Source of the DNA: Sclerodactyla briareus
Taxonomy: Eukaryota; Echinodermata; Holothuroidea; Dendrochirotida; Sclerodactylidae
DNA length: 64,000 bases
Direction of reading: 5' to 3'
NCBI GenBank assembly: GCA_026419785.1
Contig: JAODTK010005132.1
Span: 147,001 to 211,000, forward strand
In this document: positions 51,201 through 57,200 of the stretch, piece by piece
Position numbering within the stretch: the first letter of the stretch is position 1
How the letters are laid out: every line of letters starts with the position of its first letter
Translations under genes and position numbers: made by a program
Notes under the pieces: model-generated
The model's input: only the letters and a program-made list of their open reading frames with translations
Database searches by the model: none
What the model was told of the DNA's origin: nothing

Positions 51201-54200
51201 GTTCCAAGTGGTTAGCACAGTTGGTAGAGCGTCCGCTTTCCACCGGTAGGCCGGGATCAGAAGCCCGGTCGGGTAATACCAAAGACATTGAATATGGTAC
51301 CTGTTGCCCTTCTCGCTTGGCGCTCAGCAGGAGGGGATAGGAAACAGGGCAAAAAGTGGGGAAGGCATCTGTGAATTTAGTGGACTGTCGCGTGAAGTAC
51401 CCCCTCCTTCACATTAAGTTACCGCAAAAGAGGCATCGCCTTGTTCCGTGTACCTGGTGCAGGTTCCGCCGTGACTATTCGGCCATAATCCAGGTCCGCA
51501 CCCGGGCCGGGCCTGTATAGGTAGGGTCTTTGTCCGGCAAGTGATGAGTAAAAAAAAAAAAAAAAAAAAAAAGTCCTGGGGATTAGTGTCTGTGAAGGAA
51601 CAATCATCTATCTCTCTCTAAGGTGCTGTAATTGCATGATTACTTATTTGAGCAATGATTCGAGAGAAGAACTAAGTGACATATATTGAAGACATGCGTC
51701 TGTTTCATCTGTGTGATATGAGAATGGTTTTGTAATAGCATCCACATTCAAAATTCTCACTTGAAGTTCCATTCAGCCTTTATATCATGGCCTTGTAGGA
51801 CATAATTTCACATATTTTTCACCATTTTTATATGATAGAATCTAGAAATACTGTTTGGTAGGCGTGGATCATTTTATGGTTTGTTTAACTTAGGAAAAGA
51901 AAGAAAAGCTGACTGCGCAAGTAGCATTCATTTTTGTATTTGACAGAGAAATTGGGACTTACATAAATCAAACTTTTTAGTATTCTTTTTTTCTTGGGAG
52001 TATTTTTTATGTTTTGTGTAGTGTGGTGGATATTGGGTAAATCAGTATAGGAGATAAAGAGCCTCAACGGGAGTCAATAAAGTTCACGTTCAGGGTGTGT
52101 AGACTTGAGAAATATGAGAGCCGGGCATTCTGCATCTGCGTTTGTTTCAAAATTAGTGACGGGATAGTGTAGTGTGGGATGTGCGTCGGGTCATGACTGT
52201 GGCCCAAGTCGGAACGGAGAGGCCATATTGTGACATCATAATCGGTTTTAACATCGTGGACCACTATATTCGTGCATTGTACAGTATATTCAGCACATTT
52301 TTTCAGTGCCAGGTGGCTGGCTCTATTTTTTTGAGTACTGGGCACACTACCCAACTGCCAGATGGTCTCGCCCTCTGCCGCCCATGGTAGCTACTCCTGT
52401 TCATGTTATCAGTATTTGCTTCACTCCATGACAGCTGGCATCTATGAAAACCTTCAGGGTAACCGGGGTTATCATGTGACCTTGGTGAAGAAGCTAAACC
52501 AGGTTATACTGTCTCCATAAATTGTCACTTTTTAATGTTTACCAAGAGATTTTGTATATTTTTCATAGCGCATCTAGAGGGGGTCCTGCATTACTGATTG
52601 ATCTGCCGGGGTGGGGATGTCACTGAAATGGAGAAGAATCGTATTGACTGTATCATAAATGAAGCAAGCGATGTGGTCAGAGAGTTTCGACAGTCTGTTG
52701 ACTAAATTACCATTGCCTTGTTGAGTCCAAACGTGACACCATTTGGACTGACACAAGACATCTTTTGACCGACCTTCTACGAGACAGGACAAAACAGAGG
52801 GCATGGAAGGTTAAGACTCCCTTGTCCTAAAATGAACAGGCATCGCAATTCATTCGTTCCGTGTAATAAAACTTTATAATGATAGATTAGTGCGTTAATT
52901 TCTTGTTGTTTCATATTCGGAGTATTATCTGTATATAATATTTCGATAAGTGTTTATTCATTATTCTGTATCCATAAGTGCAAATACCTAAATTTTCAAT
53001 GAAGTTTCACCTGACCTTACCTCATCTTGAGAAGCTTCCAAACCGTTCATTCCAGTTCCTCCCCTTCTGTTCCTGTCATTCAGGCTACCAAGGAGAGCGA
53101 GTTCATCAAGAAGGCCAAGGAAGGCATGGGGTTGGACGAGGGTACCTTTGGGGTCGAGATGCAGCAAGGACAAACCTTACCTCTGGGCAGACAAGTACAG
53201 GCCCAGGAAGCCCAGGTACTTCAACAGGGTACACACGGTGAGTAGATTTCTCTCAAGATCTGCTAGAATAATAAATGAGTGGTGGGAGGGGGGGGGTGGA
53301 GGTATGGCGAGTGGTATTGGGAGTGTAATGAATAAAATATTACTCTGTTTGACACTGTCTCCTGGTCCAGATGAAACTAGATGGCAAAAATCTCTTGCCC
53401 TGGCAAAGAAATGGAGACACCAATGCTGGGAATCTTTTCCTGACTTAATCCTCTTGATTCCTAACATGGTCCCCTCTTCCCCCCATTATGCAAAGAACAC
53501 TAGGCCATAATGTGTTGTGTGTGACTGTTAATGTTAGGCTGTGACTCAATGAGATCAAGCCAATATAATTTCAGACTGGCCTAGTGAATAGGTATTATCG
53601 TCAGATTATTAATGATAATGATTTCGATTTTTATAGCACCTTAATATGTGGCAACCACATCTCAAAGTGCTTCACAATCATTACCACTGCTCATTGGTAA
53701 CTTTTCACACCCACAACCCTTGCTGTTCGTTACCTGGGCACACTGAACAGTAATGCCACATCATCGTGTCCCCTGGCGGCCTTCCCATAGGTGCAGCCGA
53801 CATACAGCGCAATGCTATTGATTTACCTCCAGGGTACTCCATTTACAACCTGGGTGGAGTGAAGCAATTGAGATAAAGCACCTTGATCGAGGGTACAACG
53901 TGGACTCGAACCCACAACCACTGGGTTACGAGCTTGACGCCTTAGCCAATTAGGCCACCACGCTCTCATTCATATTCTTCAGAGTCAATTTCCTCCAACA
54001 TTCTGAACTGCTCTCCCTACTTGATATCCTTCTCTCTGTTGTTCAAGCCTGTCTGTTATTAGGGTTCTATCTGCCAGTGACAGATTACTATATTTGTGCT
54101 TGTTCCTCTAGCTTCAGTGGATTACCATTCTGAGTCAAATTAAGGGCACGATATTTTGGAGAAAAAAATTCTCTGGAATGCTGTACCATCAGCACATCTC

Positions 54201-57200
54201 ATTTAGTTAGCTGTGAACCCCCAAACAGGAAGGTTGCCCTACCAGTTGGTGCACAGTGTTAAAATAATTTCTAAACCGAAAGTATCTCTAGGATTGTTAA
54301 AAATTACACTTTCATGGCCTTTCAACAAGGATGAAGTAGATGACAACACTTGAGCTGAGTACAGGTAAAAGAACAGTTTTCTTTTCTACTTCTTGATGTT
54401 TTGGAAGATTGGGTCATTTCGTGAAAATATGCCAGAATGTTTCTCCTCCTACAGTTTGTAGGATTTATCAGAGACTAATGCTACATATGGGGTGTTCAGA
54501 TATTCAATGGGTTACCAAGAGGTAATTTTGGCCAAAATGGTCATTTAAGAGTCATATTATAAACAGAATGATTCTTCTTCCTCATATTGAATTATAGGAT
54601 GTTCAGGAGTTTGAGGTCGGAGGTCATCTGGGGTAAAGTTTGACAATTCTGTATGACTCGTCAAGCAGATTCTACTCTTTTAGAAGAGATCCGATGATCA
54701 ATGAAAATTATTCAGTATGTCATTGACCAATGGTACTTATGGAGTGTTCATGAATTTAAGATCAAAGGTCATCTAGAGGTCAATTCCAGCTATTTTGATT
54801 AAACAGTCCAGTGGACTTTTATGCTACAGAATGGATTGGATGATCAAGAAAGTTGGTCAGCATTATTAGCGACCAATATTACATATAAAGTTATTCATGA
54901 ATCCGAGGTCAAATGTAATCGCCAGAATCAATTTCCGCTATCTTGCTCAAATGGTCAAGCGGCTTTACTCCTACAGAATAGATCGAATGTTCAAGAAAGC
55001 TGATTGATATGGTTAAAAATAAATTGACTACTAAGAGTAAATAGCTACTGTGCTATTGGCACTCTCTGTTCATTTTAAGGCTCAGTGAGGGTTAAAGGCA
55101 GGTCAACGTAGACATGCAAGGTCCAACACACCGGCATTCGTTAAGGTGCGGCTGAAGTGCATGTTTTACTTGTTCCAATGATTATTTAAGCCCAATGTGA
55201 TGGATTTATATCCAGTTTTAGCTAGTCCCAAAACCCTGCAGAACTACTCCCATAATATCCAGTTTTAGCTAGTCTAAACCCTGCCAGAACTACTCCCATA
55301 ATATCCAGTTTTAGCTAGTCCAAACCCTGCAGAACTCCTCCCATAATATCCAGTTTTAGCTAGTCCAAACCCTGCAGAACTCCTCCCATAATATCCAGTT
55401 TTAGCTAGTCCAAACCCTGCAGAACTGCTCCCATAATATCCAGTTTTGCTTGTCCAAACCCTGCAAAAACTACTCCCATAATATCCAGTTTTAGCTAGTC
55501 CAAACCCTGCAGAACTACTCCCATAAATCCAGTTTTAGCTAGTCTAAACCCTGCAGAACTACTCCCATAAATCCAGTTTTAGCTAGTCCAAACACTGCAG
55601 AACTACTCCCATAATATCCAGTTTTAGCTAGTCTAAACCCTGCAGAACTACTCCATAATATCCAGTTTTAGCTAGTCCAAACCCTGCAGAACTACTCCCA
55701 TAATATCCAGTTTTAGCTAGTCTAAACCCTGCAGAACTACTCCCATACATGATGTATTGTGTTAACGGAATGAGAATTGTTCCATATTTATCTTTTTACA
55801 GGGGTTCGAGTGGAACAAGTACAATCAAACTCACTATGACATGGATAACCCTCCTCCAAAAGTGGTCCAGGGGTACAAGTTCAATGTGAGTACACTGTTA
55901 TTACCATCTGAAATAAGGTTCCTTTAGGAGGAAAGGGCATTTCAAAGACAACATTGGCATTCCTCTGCCATTCTTTGATTCATTGATTGAATACATCACT
56001 ATCTTCAAAATACCTTCCACTAGGAGGGAAGGGTAGATTCAAGGACAACATTGGCCTCATCTGCCATTTTCAGTTTTTATTCATTGAATGGCAAACTTCA
56101 TAATGTCAAAGTAATCAAATTTTGTCCCAAAAATGTTGAGACTGTTGAGACTATGAGTTCATCACTCCGATACTAATTTGCTCCCCTTCAGCCCTGAACC
56201 TATGCAGTCATGTGTATATGTGTGATACTCGGCTTGTAAACAGGTCTGGGGCCTGTTTCATAAAGGTCATCGCAAAGCTATCGCTAAGCAGTCATCCATT
56301 GCAACCAGCAATGGCGATGGATTTGCAGTTTCACAAAGCCCATCGCCTATAACGATGAAAAAAATAAAAAGATAGTACAGTGGACGAGGCTATCGTCAAA
56401 ACATATATCTCCACACTCCCTGTCACAAAGCTCTCTGAAACTGAACAATGGCATCTACATCATCAACAGTTTTGACGCAAAAGAAGGTAAGTAGGCTGTT
56501 CAAAGAAATGTCAATGAGTCAAATTTGTGTCTCAAAATCATCAGCTGAAATTGGAAACTCCAGTGGAAGATAGTCTAAGAATTTTGTATTAATGCCAGAA
56601 ATATGTGACTTAGTGGTTAAGGTGTAGAAGTCTCCAGTGGCGTAACATCTGAGCGCACAAATATCTGCAAAAAAATATGTAGTTTAAAAATGTAGTTACA
56701 ACCAAGTAGACCTATGTAGACTACGTGTTACCCCAAATAATCTGACATTACAAATCAAGCCTAACCCAATGTAATATATAATTTTCATGATATCGTTCCT
56801 CTCGCAGTATAAGAATTTCGTGTGAATGCCAGAAATATGTGACTTAGTGGTTAAGGTGTAGAAGTCTCCAGTGGCGTAACATCTGAGCGCAACAATATCT
56901 GCACTCCGGAGAGCTATGGCGTGGAATGGTGCAACAGGCTTTATTTTTAAGTAGGTCAATAACCTTCATAACGCCATTACGTGTCAACCGGTAGTATATT
57001 TATGCATATCCGGAGTAGGAATCTAACGGATTCTGACGATCTCGAAAAACTCGCACCCTCCGTAAAGCCCTCGCATTACAAATATACAACAAAATCGCTG
57101 CCATGCAAACTGGCGGATTTTAGTATACTAGTAGCCAAACCAGAAAAAAACAGCTGATGGTTATGCCTAGGAATGCCTTAAATTTGGTAGGGGCTTAGTT

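Noticed and set aside
55206-55748. CRISPR-like repeat array
   Set aside because: Units are contiguous 45-bp copies without unique spacers, in animal intron DNA.
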